Origin: Adiantum capillus-veneris
Lineage: Eukaryota; Streptophyta; Polypodiopsida; Polypodiales; Pteridaceae
Assembly (NCBI GenBank): GCA_014529385.2
Contig: CM043971.1
Location: 32,379,709 to 32,443,708, forward strand
Length of the DNA stretch: 64,000 nt
Reading direction: 5' to 3'
In this document: positions 35,986 to 47,734 of the stretch, piece by piece
Position numbering within the stretch: the stretch's first letter is position 1
How the letters are laid out: every line of letters begins with the position of its first letter
The notes under the pieces: model-generated
Told to the model about the DNA's origin: nothing
The model's input: only the letters and a program-made list of their open reading frames with translations
Databases searched by the model: none
Translations under genes and position numbers: made by a program

Positions 35986-36449
35986 TAGAGAAGTTTACAT
36001 TACATTAAATATATATAGTCACATTGCCATTCTAAATTTTAACAATAGGGTTAAGAAAACCTACAAACTTTAGAGAAATTCAACACAAAATTTCCGATTA
36101 GTACTCTTCAGTGTTAATGCTAACCTCTCACCTGAGATCTCTTGATAATTCCACATCTCTTACTTTTCATTTTGATCATAATTGGTTTGCATGTCTTGTG
36201 GTTTCCATTACCTATACTATGACGGCCAAATGGTGCTGCATTTACTCTGTTGTACCCTCTTTTGAGCCCGTGAAACATCTTTGCCACGCCTACAATATTT
36301 GATGGTGAGATCAGGTCCAGTTGCAACGGGGGAGCGCACCTGTTACATGACATTATTCTCGATGCTGCATTAATGAGGGGGAATGATCTCAGGGAGGCGT
36401 GTGGCAACCACGCAGGTATGCACCAGCACATTGGGAGAACATGGGATTC

Positions 36450-36452
<3 letters not shown>
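35986..36452. other. No recognisable feature
   Basis: Short overlapping open frames on both strands (36111-36431) and no recognised motif. Confidence 0.4.
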
Positions 36453-36490
<38 letters not shown>

Positions 36491-36585
36491 CTTAATGGGT
36501 CTCACTCGCTCTTACCAACGGGTTTGAATGACAATCTTATATAGTTTCTCAAGCTCACCCATGAGCACACAAAGAAACACTCACA

Positions 36586-36660
<75 letters not shown>
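36453..36660. repeat. Oppositely oriented (GA)n and (CT)n microsatellites
   Basis: A GA run at 36453-36490 and a longer CT run at 36588-36659 lie about 100 bp apart and could pair as one hairpin. Confidence 0.85.
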
Positions 36661-36662
<2 letters not shown>

Positions 36663-37490
36663 CTCTATTCTCGCTTTTGAATGTCTTTATAAATCTATGT
36701 ATGCATGTAAGTAAATATATGTGTGTACGTACCTAGGTGTGTACGTATATGTACATGTATGTGTGTGTGCTCTATCTTTATAGATCTCCCCATGATACAC
36801 ATGCTTAATATAGTCAAGTGCTTCTTGGTCATCACTAACCATGTTGGACACACCCTGCAAGGAGTGTAATTCAAGAGACAAAATCTCACTCAAAAGGCTC
36901 ATCCATTACTTGTGCCTATTTAAACAACCAAGTTAGAAAGCTAGAGTACACGAGAAAAGCTGAAATGATAGGAAATGGCAAAAGTACAAGGAATTTATAA
37001 AAAATTCTTTGCTAACATGATGTAGGGAGGGAAAGCAACTACCACAATATAGGTTGTAGGCATCAACATATGAGTTCATCTCCCTCAGTCGGGGGGGGGT
37101 GGGGGGGGTTGCTCAACATTCGGCTCAGCATCAATAAAGAAGATCAGTGGGCACAAATAGGTTTCATTTGCAAGGGTTGTCACAATACTGGCTGTTAAAA
37201 ATGTTAGCCTTGGTTCACCTCAAGAGTGGACTCTTTAAGGCCTCTAATCTCCTTTATTACAACTTAGCAAGCAACCATAGTTCACGTGGATTATAGGTTC
37301 ATAACCAGTTGCAAATTGGTTGTCATTGGCAGCTGAGGCTCTGCAAGTTCCCAAGAAATTTGAACGAAATGATCAAGAAAGTGTTTTTGCTTTTGAAAAA
37401 TCAATTTGGTTATCAAAATTTTGAATGTTGATGAAATCCACCTTTTGTCGTTTCTGCAATTTCCTTCTCACTCCACCCCCAAGAGATGGA
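36661..37490. other. No gene; one G-rich tract
   Basis: AT-rich sequence with a near-continuous G run broken by one T at 37089-37108, which could form a G-quadruplex or be a polypurine tract of a lost element. Nothing else recognised. Confidence 0.4.
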
Positions 37491-37859
37491 TGTTGGAATT
37501 AGGGTTGCAGAGAAATGCACACAGCATGGAGAAGACGAAGGAAGCTCAAGGCACACAATAGAGAGTGTATTACTTAATGTGCAATGGAAAGATAGATAGC
37601 CCTAGAGTGATGGTCGTATATACAATGCAAGGGGGGAAAAACCTCCTAAAGAGGGAAACACACACAGCTTGGAGAAGACGAAGGAAGCTCAAGGCACACA
37701 ATAGAGAGTGTATTACTTAGTGTGCAATGGAAAGATAGATAGCCCTAGAGTGATGGGCGTATATACAATGCACGGGGAAAAAAACCTCCTAAAGAGGGGA
37801 AAAATGCCCCGGCGGTCCTAGTGTGTTCACACACATCACTACCACATGTATATGGTAAC
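37491..37859 (-). mobile_element. Copia-H 3' LTR with internal tandem duplication (369 bp)
   Basis: Starts TGTTGGAATTAGGG and ends TATGGTAACA like its partner at 39184-39409. About 170 bp (from CACACAGC-TGGAGAAGACGAAGG to CCTCCTAAAGAGG) is present twice in tandem. Flanked on the outside by ATGGA (37486-37490). Confidence 0.88.
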
Positions 37860-38821
37860 ACAAAAGACTCAACAATCGCTACATTTGTAGTGGAACCAGC
37901 ATTTGCAGTGGAACCACCCTCTTTCTTCTTAGCCTCTTTGGCCTTCAACTTAGGACACTGCTTGATCAAGTGATCACTAGCTTTACAATAATAGCAACAC
38001 ATCTTCTTTTTGCCCTTATCACCAGAATTTCCAGACGAATTGCTGCCAGCAGAAGCATTAAGAACAGAAGTTTTTCCACTCGCAGCAGAAGTGGCTGCAT
38101 TGCTGTTACCACCCATTCTTTGAGAAGCAATAAAAGCATGTTGAACTGCACGCTGCATAGTCTTGTTTTTTTTGGAAAGTGACTCTTCTAATAGCAATGT
38201 GCATAATGCATCAAACTTGACAACGTCAGGATTTCCTTGGGTCATCAGTCTCCAAGTACTAGCAAAAGTCTGGTAGGAATCTGGTAAGGCATCAAGAACA
38301 GTCTGCACAAGGGAACTGTCTGAAATGACTTCACCTGCAGAAATAAGTTGCTCATTGATATCCTTGACACCAGCAAGGAAAGTGTCCATATCATCTTCCT
38401 CATGCATAATCTTCGACTCCAGCTCTTTGCGCAGCAAAGCAATTTTAGCCTCATTGCGGCTTGCATAAAGACCAGCCAATATATCCCAAGCCTGTTTTGC
38501 AGATTTTGCTGAACGGATGTGAGGAACAATGGTGCGCTTCACAGACAACGCAATCAATGCATGAGCCTGCGCATCCTTTACATCCCAACGAGCTTGTTCT
38601 GCCGTAGGCAAAACAACTCTAATAGCAGCAAGACCTGCAACATCCTCAACATCGCCTGCATCCTCAGAACCAGGACGTACATCAATGCCCTGCACAATAT
38701 TTTAGACGCCCTTTGACACAAGAACATGTTGCATCATGTAAGCCCACATAGGGTAATTGTCCCCATCCAACCTGTCCTCAGCAGCAAACATCTTGAACAC
38801 ATCTGTGTTGTTGTCAGCCAT
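37860..38821 (-). pseudogene. Copia gag with one in-frame stop (non-autonomous element H)
   Basis: Starts at the ATG at 38821 (MADNNTDVFKMF). One stop at 38702-38704, then an open frame to the LTR. Contains the gag helical domain (DKLDGDNY-type start, AWDILAGLYASRNEAKIALLRKEL, FDALCTLLLEES) and an intact CCHC zinc knuckle CCYYCKASDHLIKQC. The frame runs past the knuckle straight into the LTR. No protease, integrase or RT is left between gag and LTR, so the element could only move with help from relatives. Same family as the plus-strand copy at 44317-46890. Confidence 0.85.
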
Positions 38822-39166
38822 GGTAAATGCAGCACCTGATGTGAAAACTGCCCAAAAAGAGGAGAAACGAAGCGGGAACAACATGTGCTATATAGCACAA
38901 ACCGTAGAAGATTGTAAGGCACCTATTATGTTGAGAATGGCACTGACAGAAATTTTGCACAAAATGACAAAATAGCCTGTGCAGACATGCCTGTAGTGGA
39001 AACGAAGGCCGAAATGAGCCCGAATCAAAAATTTGAGTGGACTAAGCTTTACGAGCACTCCCGAAATTTTGGTCGACCTGCGAACGCTTGCCAAACCTCA
39101 TTGTAATCGAAGAAAGTGAGCAGGCGTGTGTTGGAGCAACTGGTGACTGAGCCCGGGAGGACGTAC

Positions 39167-39181
39167 CCTGCTCTGATACCA
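39167..39181 (-). other. Primer-binding site of Copia-H
   Basis: The minus strand reads ATTGGTATCAGAGCA directly after the LTR end. This is the tRNA-iMet type primer site and confirms minus orientation. Confidence 0.85.
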
Positions 39182-39183
39182 AT

Positions 39184-39409
39184 TGTTGGAATTAGGGTTG
39201 CAGAGAAACGCACACAGCTTGGAGAAGATGAAGGAACTCAAGGCACACAATAGAGAGTGTATTACTTAGTGTGCAATGGAAAGATAGATAGCCCTAGAGT
39301 GATGGGCATATATACAATGCATGGGGGGAAAAACCTCCTAAAGTGGGGAAAAATGCCCCGGCAGTCCTAGTGTGTTCACACACATCACTACCACATGTAT
39401 ATGGTAACA
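39184..39409 (-). mobile_element. Copia-H 5' LTR (226 bp)
   Basis: TGTTGGAATTAGGG ... TATGGTAACA on the plus strand. Followed by ATGGA (39410-39414), identical to the ATGGA before 37491, giving a clear 5-bp target duplication for the 1.9-kb element. Confidence 0.9.
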
Positions 39410-39414
39410 ATGGA

Positions 39415-39907
39415 GTGGGTGGGCAACCAATTGGCACTCAAGAATTGAAAGCTAGGCTAGAAATTGTTCATGGAAACAAAAGAAGTTGTTAACTGGTTGC
39501 ATAGAACTTGCCAATCAATGCCTCATGTGAACCGCCACTAAGACGGTTGTTTTGTAGGTGCAACTTGTCTGAGAATCTAATGCTACAAATTACCTTCATC
39601 AATTTGAACTTGTTTATTGACCCTTCCATCCTCAAATTAATTTTCAATCGCTCACATTGTAAATGTGTAAGCTTCCAATGCGCATGACGAGCATAAAAGG
39701 TTCCTAAAGTTGGCAATTTAGCTCAAGGATTCTTATCAAAATGTCCTAATGAGCTCCTTCTTAGCATGGTGTGAATGAAAAATTTTACATTTTCTTTCCA
39801 AAATATACTCTTATCTTATTAAAGCCTAGACGTGCCATATCCATCTTAAGTTTCCCATGCCTATAGTTAAAAGAAAATCCAAAGAAAGGTAGAGATGATT
39901 CAAAGGA
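39415..39907. other. No recognisable feature
   Basis: AT-rich sequence with short frames only. Confidence 0.4.
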
Positions 39908-40113
39908 TAAAATTTAAAAGATAGGGCAAGAATAAACTACTACAAGGCAATCTTGCAAGGCATCTATACCTGGAAGTCATAGTATTTAGATATTCCAATG
40001 CTCGAATTTAGATAAATTTTAAAAGATAGGGCAAGAATAAACTACTACAAGACAATCTTGCAAGGCATCTATACTTGGAGGTCATAGTATTTAGATACTC
40101 CGATGCTCGAATG
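39908..40113. repeat. Tandem duplication of about 105 bp
   Basis: Two units starting near 39908 and 40013 share AATTT-AAAAGATAGGGCAAG through GCATCTATAC-TGGA-GTCATAGTATTTAGATA-TCC-ATGCTCGAAT, with about six differences. Confidence 0.85.
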
Positions 40114-40364
40114 TGAGATGATAATTTTTATGGCCTATTCTCGAATGCGTCCATCGTAGATGCCTATCAAAATGTTGTTTTACAATTATATGTCTCCTTC
40201 CAAAAAGAACATTTAGTTGTAAACACTTAGTCTTGATGTGTTTTTGAAATATAGATGGTAGATAGAGAATTTTAATAAATTTGAACTATTTTTAGTATCT
40301 ATTTTGACCCTTTGCTCGTTATCTCATTGGTTTTAGCTTGAAAATTGGTAACCCCCACCCACCA

Positions 40365-41800
40365 CTGCCTTGCTCACTCAATCTGCATGTAGCCGTATTA
40401 ATTGTAGTGACAGGCAAGCATGCATATCCACACTAGAGCTTGCATGTAAATCTTATAGACATCTAAGTATGGTTTGCATAGCTCCATAATGCATCTCCTA
40501 CTAATAGTCTCCGTATGACTAACAATCCCTGCTACAAATGCTCCTCCTATAGCTACTAGGTCAGGACTTGACACTATTAGGTCGTACATAAGATGCCCAA
40601 ACATTGACTAAATCTGGACAAACCTAGTTGTACTAGACTCCTTACTGTTATTTGCATGCATTGCATCATCAAAACTACTCTTCACACATGGATGTGTCAT
40701 TGTCGACATTGGGAGGGCTATGTCCCTCTCATCCATAGGTAAAACTATGTATCCTGGCATCAATTCATGAGTCTCTACCATAAGCATATAAAAAAACTCC
40801 ATGTTCGTCATCTCTGCATGTGTCTCTGGGAAGCAGACCTGCTCTACCTCTGTCTAAACAGACTCCAATGACACATGTTGTGTCTCATTAGAGCATTGTC
40901 ACTCTACCTCTATCTCTACAAAACTACTAACATGTCATGCATAGCTACATGCTTTGTCTTGTGAGCATGGTGGAGCTCACTCACGAAGCAGACCCATCTC
41001 ATCTCTTGATCAACGCATGCCAACAACAAAATCAAGACTATGTTGTCTCGTACCTTTGATACATACGTACAATAGACCAAGCCACTTTGGTCTCCTTTGG
41101 AAATCATTAGTGATTTGCAATGCATCTAGAAAGACCGCTCTCTAGACAGTATCTGACACCAACAATGTGCTAACTATCTCATTGAGATCAAACTCTATCT
41201 CAACTAAGGAACATAGCACACATATCGAAGCATATAGGATGCACCACTAGGTGACAAGGAAACATCTTTTGTACTTGCAATATCAAACACCAAACCATTG
41301 ACTAAGTGCACACAACCAGATCTCCTATTAGAGAAAGTGCTAAACCACTCATGACATTGTGGTGTGACGTGGAAAACTTCATCCTCATCTAGCAACTAGG
41401 GAGAAGTGTCACCCTAAAAGACATGCAAGCGACAGGAACGTCAAAGCTGAACCTGACATCACTCAAATATAAATTCACATCTGTAGCATGTGTCAAAACC
41501 ATATTTGCATTTTACATAGATCTTTCTTGCTACCTCATACGTCTAAAACAACGACACCTAATGTGCCATGTGATCACAATGCCAACGTCGCATGTATCAA
41601 CAACTACAAGAGTATCATCTCACGAGTCGTCACTGTCAACTCTAAATTGTCACACATGATGGATGCCATATTAGCAGAGATAGCCCATATGCAACAAAAG
41701 TGTATGGTGATGAAGCCAAATTATGGATAGAAATCTTGGGAGAAAACTGGCACAAATCTCACTCCTATGAGAGTGGGTACAAGAACACAAATCAGTTTCC
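40365..41800 (-). pseudogene. Copia family B copy 2 (gag-protease type)
   Basis: Collinear with 6655-8150. It includes the conserved unidentified segment (40398-40811: MTNMEF, STMTHPCVKSS) and the protease region (41204-41395: LLDEDEVFHVTPQ, FDIASTKDV), with the catalytic DSG lost. A zinc-knuckle relic (WHCDHMAH) lies near 41560. More decayed than copy 1; the 3' LTR and PPT are missing, the homology starting inside the internal region at about 40365. Confidence 0.6.
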
Positions 41801-41949
41801 AAAAGGCAATTGTATGTCCTTACATAGTCTACACTAGTCTTGCCTTCATCCTTGCTTTAGGCCATACAATCCATACGTAGTCTATACCAGTCTTGCCCTT
41901 GTAAGCTTGCCAGGTTCAACTTCAAAACCCTCTCGATGTTTCATGTAGA

Positions 41950-43300
41950 CAACTTCTTCTAGATTCTTGGGAAGGAAATCCATCTTCACGTCCATTTAAA
42001 AAGTTTCATATCCTCTGACTATTAATCCAAGCACAAGATGCAATGTAGTACTATTAGAGAGAAAATCTCATCAAATTCCATCCCTTTCTTTTTCTTGAAT
42101 CCCTTAGCAACCAATCTAGCCTTATACTTAGGCTCGAGATCTTTTGCTGTGTATTTCTTCTTAGACGCCCATTTGCAAGGCAAGGCTTTTTTGCCTTCTA
42201 GAAACTCTATTAGTTCCCAAATCTCATTTTCCATTATCAAGCTATACTCCAATTGCATTGTTTGCTCCCACTTCATGCTATCTTCCATCTGAATAGCCTC
42301 TTGGTAGTAGCACATAGGTTTTTCGTAGTCAATGACCAACATAAAGTCTAACTCTAGCTCAAAATGTTCAAGGGCATGAGAGACACACATAGATCTCCTC
42401 ACTACCTAGTTGTTAGACTTTGCTCTCTCTAGAGCATTACTAGTGGTAAGAATGTCACTAGTAGATTGAGTTGTTTGTTTGATCTCATTTGTGGCTACAT
42501 ACTAGAATTTGACCTTGCCATACTCAACCTCTTTTACATGTTGTCTATGCATTTTCAACTCATTGAAGATAATTTGTGAGCTTTTATGAATTTTTCTAGA
42601 TTTTGGGTGCCAAAGACAATAGCCCATCTCTCCATCTGCCACCATATTGAATGAAGATGTATTTGTGTGGTTTGGGATCTAGCTTCTTGCATACCTCTTT
42701 AGGGACATTTGAGAATGCCTCACACCCAAATACACATATTCTAGTTTGGCTTCTTGCCAATCCACATTGCCTGTGAAATAGTATAGTTCAATGGCATACT
42801 AGGAATTTTATTGATGATGAAAAATGTTGTCATAACAACCTCTCCCCAAACCTCTGGAGGTAAGTTCACCGTAGAAAACATGGTTGTGACTCTCTTTTGG
42901 ATTAATGTATTCATGCACTTAGCAATACCATTTTGAGCATGTGTGTATAGCACAGTAAAATGTTGCCTAATGTCTCAATTTCTTGAATTGAATGGAGATG
43001 TACTCTCCCCCGTTTTCAATGTGCAAAGCCTTCAACTTCTTGCCTGACTAATTTTCTACCGTTTGAAAGGCATTTCTAAAACATAGCAAAATCCAAGAGG
43101 TAGACCTACACCTTCTTATTAGATTCATCTATGAATGTTAGTAAATATAATGCCCCCCTAGAGATGTATGCGGCATAGGCCCACATAAATCACTTTATGT
43201 ACCAAGTTTAGAGGACTCCCTAACTCTCTATTCAATGTCAAAGTGTTAACCCTAGTTTGTTTTCCATAACTGCAATGCTCACACCAATATAATAGGCCAT
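41950..43300 (-). pseudogene. Copia pol fragment C: integrase and RT start
   Basis: Read right to left: an integrase fragment (about 43050-42950, ENGGEYIS), then 42741-42953 (QNGIAKCMNTLIQKRVTTMF ... WGEV, GKKPN). After a gap comes the start of RT at 42022-42402 (EDSMKWEQTMQLEY ... ENEIWELI, CKWASKKKY, KARLVAKGFKKKKGMEFDE). The order is that of Ty1/copia. It lies directly downstream of family B copy 2 but belongs to a different lineage. Many stops. Confidence 0.7.
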
Positions 43301-43749
43301 GTTCACAATAGTATCATTAAAAGCGAGATCATAGCCGATATGTCTCTTAACAACAAACTTGATACCCACATTAGCTGTGATATCAAGTATCATAGTATTT
43401 CAAAGTGTATCTAATTGTTGTAATTAACAATATTAAGGATAATTTAGCAACCCCTTTTACAAGAAACAAGCAAGGCCTTAATGTACTTAGCAATGAGTCC
43501 AAATGTTTGGCCTCCAAGAGGGTTACTACCAAGCAATGCATGGGCCTTGATGAGTGAATAGGAGCCCAAATTCTCTTGGTAGAGACCCATTCAAGAGCTA
43601 AAACCATACTAAAGCCAAATGCAAGTAGCCACATGCTCTTCATTAATATAAGCAATCATAGCTCTACACATTTGGCCTTTTAAACCATCATCTTTTTGAG
43701 TATAAAGAGCATCTTAGTTTGTATGATGCAAGTATGAGTCTCCTTTTGA

Positions 43750-44280
43750 TATGCAAAAAAATGTTATTGAGCTTTGTCTAGTTCCTTGCTTTCAAAAGTT
43801 TCAGGTCTGCCATCTTTCTCTTGTGGGCTTTATAAATTTGAAGCTTATATGAATTGGATAAAAGATTCAACTTGTCTATTTTTATTGGAAGACGTAAAAA
43901 TTTGGCATGCACAATTTGGTTCTATCTTTCCATTTTGTTGCATTTTCAAGAATTTGATATGGTGGATTTGTTGCCCCCTCTTGAGGCCCCACTAAAACAT
44001 GTCCGTGAAGGCTTTATTTTGGGCAAAATATAACATTGTAAATTTTCTAAGGATGGTCTTGTGTGGGCTACTTGCAAATTGTAGCTTGTCCATACTAACA
44101 TTAGTGGTCTGATACATACTCCATCTTTTTGAAATAATTTTTGTACTTTGTGACTTTTATTGATGATCATTCTAGGCATGCATGGGTATAGCTGCCTAAG
44201 GAAAAGTCCTAAAGTATTTATGTGCTTCAATAAATTTTTGTTTATGGCTAAAAATTTATCTATATTTGTATTTGTAGTGA
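43750..44280 (+). pseudogene. Copia fragment D: GAG-pre-integrase and integrase start
   Basis: The plus strand shows KIWHAQFG (pre-integrase, about 43900), then ATCKLQLVHTN and a degraded TFIDDHSRHAW region near 44150-44200. It matches the equivalent part of the element beginning at 44317, which lies just downstream in the same direction. Heavily frameshifted. Confidence 0.6.
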
Positions 44281-44316
44281 GAGGTGGGATGTAGCATCAA
44301 TGTACAATGTAGTCTA

Positions 44317-44540
44317 TGTTACCATATAGGTGGTAGTGATGTGTGTGAACACACTCAGGACTGTAGGGGAATTTTTCCCCTCATTCGAAGATTTTTTCGC
44401 CCGTGCATTGTATATACGCATGTCATTTTAAGGCTAAATTATCTTTCTATTGTGCGCTAAGCAATATGGTCTCTATTGTGTGCCTTGAGCTTCTTCATCT
44501 TCTCCAAGTTGTGTGTATCCCTAAAACCCTAATTCCAACA
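44317..44540 (+). mobile_element. Copia-E 5' LTR (224 bp)
   Basis: TGTTACCATATAGG ... CTAATTCCAACA, the reverse complement of the Copia-H LTR with moderate divergence. Followed at 44543-44554 by the primer site TGGTATCAGAGC. Confidence 0.88.
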
Positions 44541-44542
44541 AA

Positions 44543-44554
44543 TGGTATCAGAGC
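44543..44554 (+). other. Primer-binding site of Copia-E
   Basis: TGGTATCAGAGC two bases after the LTR; tRNA-iMet type. Confidence 0.88.
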
Positions 44555-44904
44555 ACGTTGTGTCCTTCGGGGCATAGCTGCCAACATTGTCAGCATTGGC
44601 CTGCTCACTTTCTCCGATTTGAGTGAGCTTTGGTGAGCATCAACATGTCAACAAAAACTTTAGGCTAGCTTGAAGAGCTTTGTTTGCTAAGAGTTTTTAT
44701 TTTGACTCATTTTAGCCTCTGTTTCCACTACAAGTAGTACTATGTAGGCAATTTTGTCCATTTGTGTAAATTTTTTGTCGGTGTAAATTTCAGCAAAACA
44801 AGTCCCTTGTGGTCCTCTTGCGTTGTACTACATAGCACATAATAGTCCTACTTTACTTTTCCTCTTTTTGGGTAGTTTTCACATCGAATGTAGTTAATCA
44901 TCCT

Positions 44905-46895
44905 GGTTGACAAACACGGATGTTTTCAATATGTTTGTTGTTGAGGATAAACTCGATGGGGATAACTACACACTGTGGGGTTATATGATGACAAATGTTC
45001 TTGTGTCAAAGAGCGTTTGGAATGTTATGTAGGGAATTGATTATGTACATCCGTCTTCTATGGATGCAAGCTCTATTGAGAATATTGCAGGTTCTTACAG
45101 GTTTGTTGTCACTGCAGTTGCTTTATCTACAATTGAGAAGGCTCGTTGGGATACTAGAGATGCACAGGCTCATGCATTGATTTCATTATCTATGTATCAC
45201 GCTATTACTCCTCACGTTTGCTCAACAAAATTAGTAAAATAGGCTTGGGATACTCTAGCTGATCTTTATGCAAGTCGCAATGAGGCCAAAATTGCATTGG
45301 TGCATAAAGAGTTGAAGTTAAAGATAATGCGAGAGAAAGATGACATGGAAACTTTTCTTGCTTGTATCAAGGAGATTTATTATGAACTCATTTCTAAAGG
45401 TAGTCATTTCTAATAGTTCATTTGTGTAGACTGTTCTCAATGCATTGTTAGATTTTTACCAAACTTCTGCTAGTACTTGGAGACTTACGACCCAAGGAAC
45501 CTCTCAAGCTATCAAGTTTGATGCATTATGCACATTGTTGTTGCAAGAGTCACTTTTAAGAAATAAGTGGGCTAAACAATGTGCATTTAAACATGTTTTT
45601 GTTGTTGCTCAAAGAAAAGGTGGTAACAGCAATGTAGCTACTTCTCATGGTCCTTCGGTGAGTAGCTGATCGCTTGTTCCTAATGCTTCTGCTGGCAGCA
45701 CCTCACCTAGGAATTCTGGTAAAAAGGGCAAGAAGAAGATGTGTTGACATTATTTCAAGGCTAATGATCACTTGATAAAGCAATGTCCTAAGTTGAAGGC
45801 AAAGAGGGCAAGAAGAGAGAGGCTGGCTCCATTATAAGTGCAGTTATTGTAGAATCTTCTAGGAAAGGAGATTGTGATGTTGATGTAGATGTAGAGTGGG
45901 CATTTAGTGCAGAATGTACTTATGATCCTTATGTCCATGATGCATGTATGTTTGTTGTTGCATATTCAAATGTGTGGTACTTTTATAGTGGTGCTACAAA
46001 GCACATTACTTCACATTGTGACTTGTTTACCTCTCTTGTCCCTCATGGGATTACGGTCACATGTGCCAACAATGCCTCTTATCCGATCAAGGTAGTTGGT
46101 AAGATTGTGCTAGCTATTGTGAATGCAAGTTCTTTTACAATTGCTCAGGCACTTTATGTACTAAAAAAGAACCTTTTGTTTGTATATGCACTTGCAAGAC
46201 TTGGCCTTGTTGTCCAATTTGTGGATGATAGATGTACACTTCATGATATCAATTTTGGTGATGAAATAGTTGCATTTGGCATTTTGTGTTGTGGGCCATA
46301 TAAGCTTCCTTTGTATGACAAGTGTGGGTAGAATTTTGCAAATACAGTTGGGGATTCAAAAGCTATTTTAGATGGAAAACTTTGGCATGCACGTTTTGGG
46401 CATGTAAATTTTGCCAGTTTGCTGCATTTGCAAAAATTTAATTTGGTTCCTTCTTTGCCACCTCAGTGAAGCACCTTCTATTAAGGTTTGTGAAGGCTAT
46501 AATTTGGGTAAGATGCAGTGTTTGAAGTTTCCAAAGGATGGTTCAGTAAGGGATACATGCAGATTGCAACTTGTACATAGTGATGTTTGTGGGCCTATGC
46601 AAACTCCATCCTTAGGCATTTACCTATACTTTGTGAATTTCATTGATGATTACTCCAAGCATGCATGGGTGTTTCCACTTTAAGCTAAGCCCAAAGTATT
46701 CCTGTGCTTCAAGAAATTTCTCCTATGGCTAAAAATGTCTCTAAATGTACTATGGACACCCTCCGCTCAGATAAAGGGGGGAGCATATGTCTCATGATTT
46801 TAATGCATTTATGGCCAATCGTGGGATAAAAAACCAATGTACAGTGCCGTATACACGTCAGCAAAATGGTTTTTGAAATAAAAAAATATTTCACT
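44905..46895 (+). pseudogene. Copia-E gag, protease, pre-integrase and integrase (3' truncated)
   Basis: Gag starts near 44905 (the ATG found in Copia-H reads CTG here) and is decayed but legible (DKLDGDNYTLWGYMM, ADLYASRNEAKIAL). A broken zinc knuckle lies at 45740-45790. The protease has YSGATKHIT, with the catalytic Asp replaced by Tyr (about 45985). Pre-integrase LWHARFGHVNF (46383-46415) and integrase LVHSDVCGPMQ, FIDDYSKHAWVFPL (46570-46680) follow. The frame breaks off at the QQNG motif near 46870, shortly before the family B LTR at 46921. RT and RNase H are absent. The 3' half was lost or displaced by that insertion. Confidence 0.82.
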
Positions 46896-46920
46896 TACAA
46901 AGATGGCATGTGAAGAGCAT

Positions 46921-47131
46921 TGTGCGCGGATGCGTGCTTGCACGGTGTGGATGTGGTGCGGTGCGTGCATGCGAGAAGGGGAGAGGGAGAGAGTAGAGAG
47001 TGTGTGGGTGGAGTAGTACTCAAATGAGCTACTCCCTATTGTTGTATATATGTACCATCAATAAGGTGAGCGGTGGGCGAGCGCCCATAACCTGGGTGGC
47101 CGGGCAAGGCACAGTCGCCCTTACCCCAACA
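46921..47131 (-). mobile_element. Copia family B 3' LTR (copy 3)
   Basis: On the minus strand TGTTGGGGTAAGG ... CGCGCACA, about 211 bp, related to 6334-6552. Followed on its internal side by the PPT at 47132-47146. Confidence 0.7.
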
Positions 47132-47453
47132 ATCTCCCACTTGAAGGTAAATGTATCGATAAGTGGGTCCTACTAGCTAAACTACTAGTATGTACAAGAA
47201 AACAGGTGAGAGACTCTCTCAACCTGTGTCCACTGACTCGCTCAGTCAATATACATGTAGTCGTATCGGCTCTAATGATAGACGAGTGTGCGTATCCACG
47301 CTAGAGCTTGCATGTAAATCTCGCAGACAACCTTGTATGGTATGTAAAACTCCACTATGCATCATGCTAGTGTTAGTCACCGTGCAACTGACAATCCCTG
47401 CTGCTGCAGATTCTCCCATTGTAGCTGCTAGGTCAGGCTTGCCTCGACACTAG
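47132..47453 (-). mobile_element. Copia family B PPT and truncated internal end (copy 3)
   Basis: The PPT (minus CTTCAAGTGGGAGAT) is followed by sequence collinear with 6568-6870 (AAACTACTAGTA-GTACAAGAAA-, TGTAAATC-GCAGACAA). Homology stops at CACTAG, where the next LTR begins at 47454. Nothing upstream of that point remains. Confidence 0.65.
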
Positions 47454-47719
47454 TGATGAGCGCGCGGCGGTGTGTGCAAGTGAAAGAGCATGTGAGGAAG
47501 TGCAGTGTGTGTGCAAAGAGGGGAGGCGAAGGCCAGCAGGAGAGGAAACGCTAGCAGAAGAGAGAGGGCTCACGTTTTTGGGGAAAACTCATTAAGTGAG
47601 TTTTGGGTTTTCCCACTTTTATTATAAGTGACCTTTAAAAAATGTGTCCAAGTTCAATATAAACCTGGACAAAGTATAAAAATGTACAAAAAGGGGTTAT
47701 TTAGGCTTTTAACCCAACA
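47454..47719 (-). mobile_element. Copia-G 3' LTR (266 bp)
   Basis: On the minus strand TGTTGGGTTAAAAGCC ... GCGCTCATCA. It is placed directly after the PPT (47720-47734, minus CTTTAAGTGGGAGGT). The left edge is set where homology to family B ends. Confidence 0.7.
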
Positions 47720-47734
47720 ACCTCCCACTTAAAG

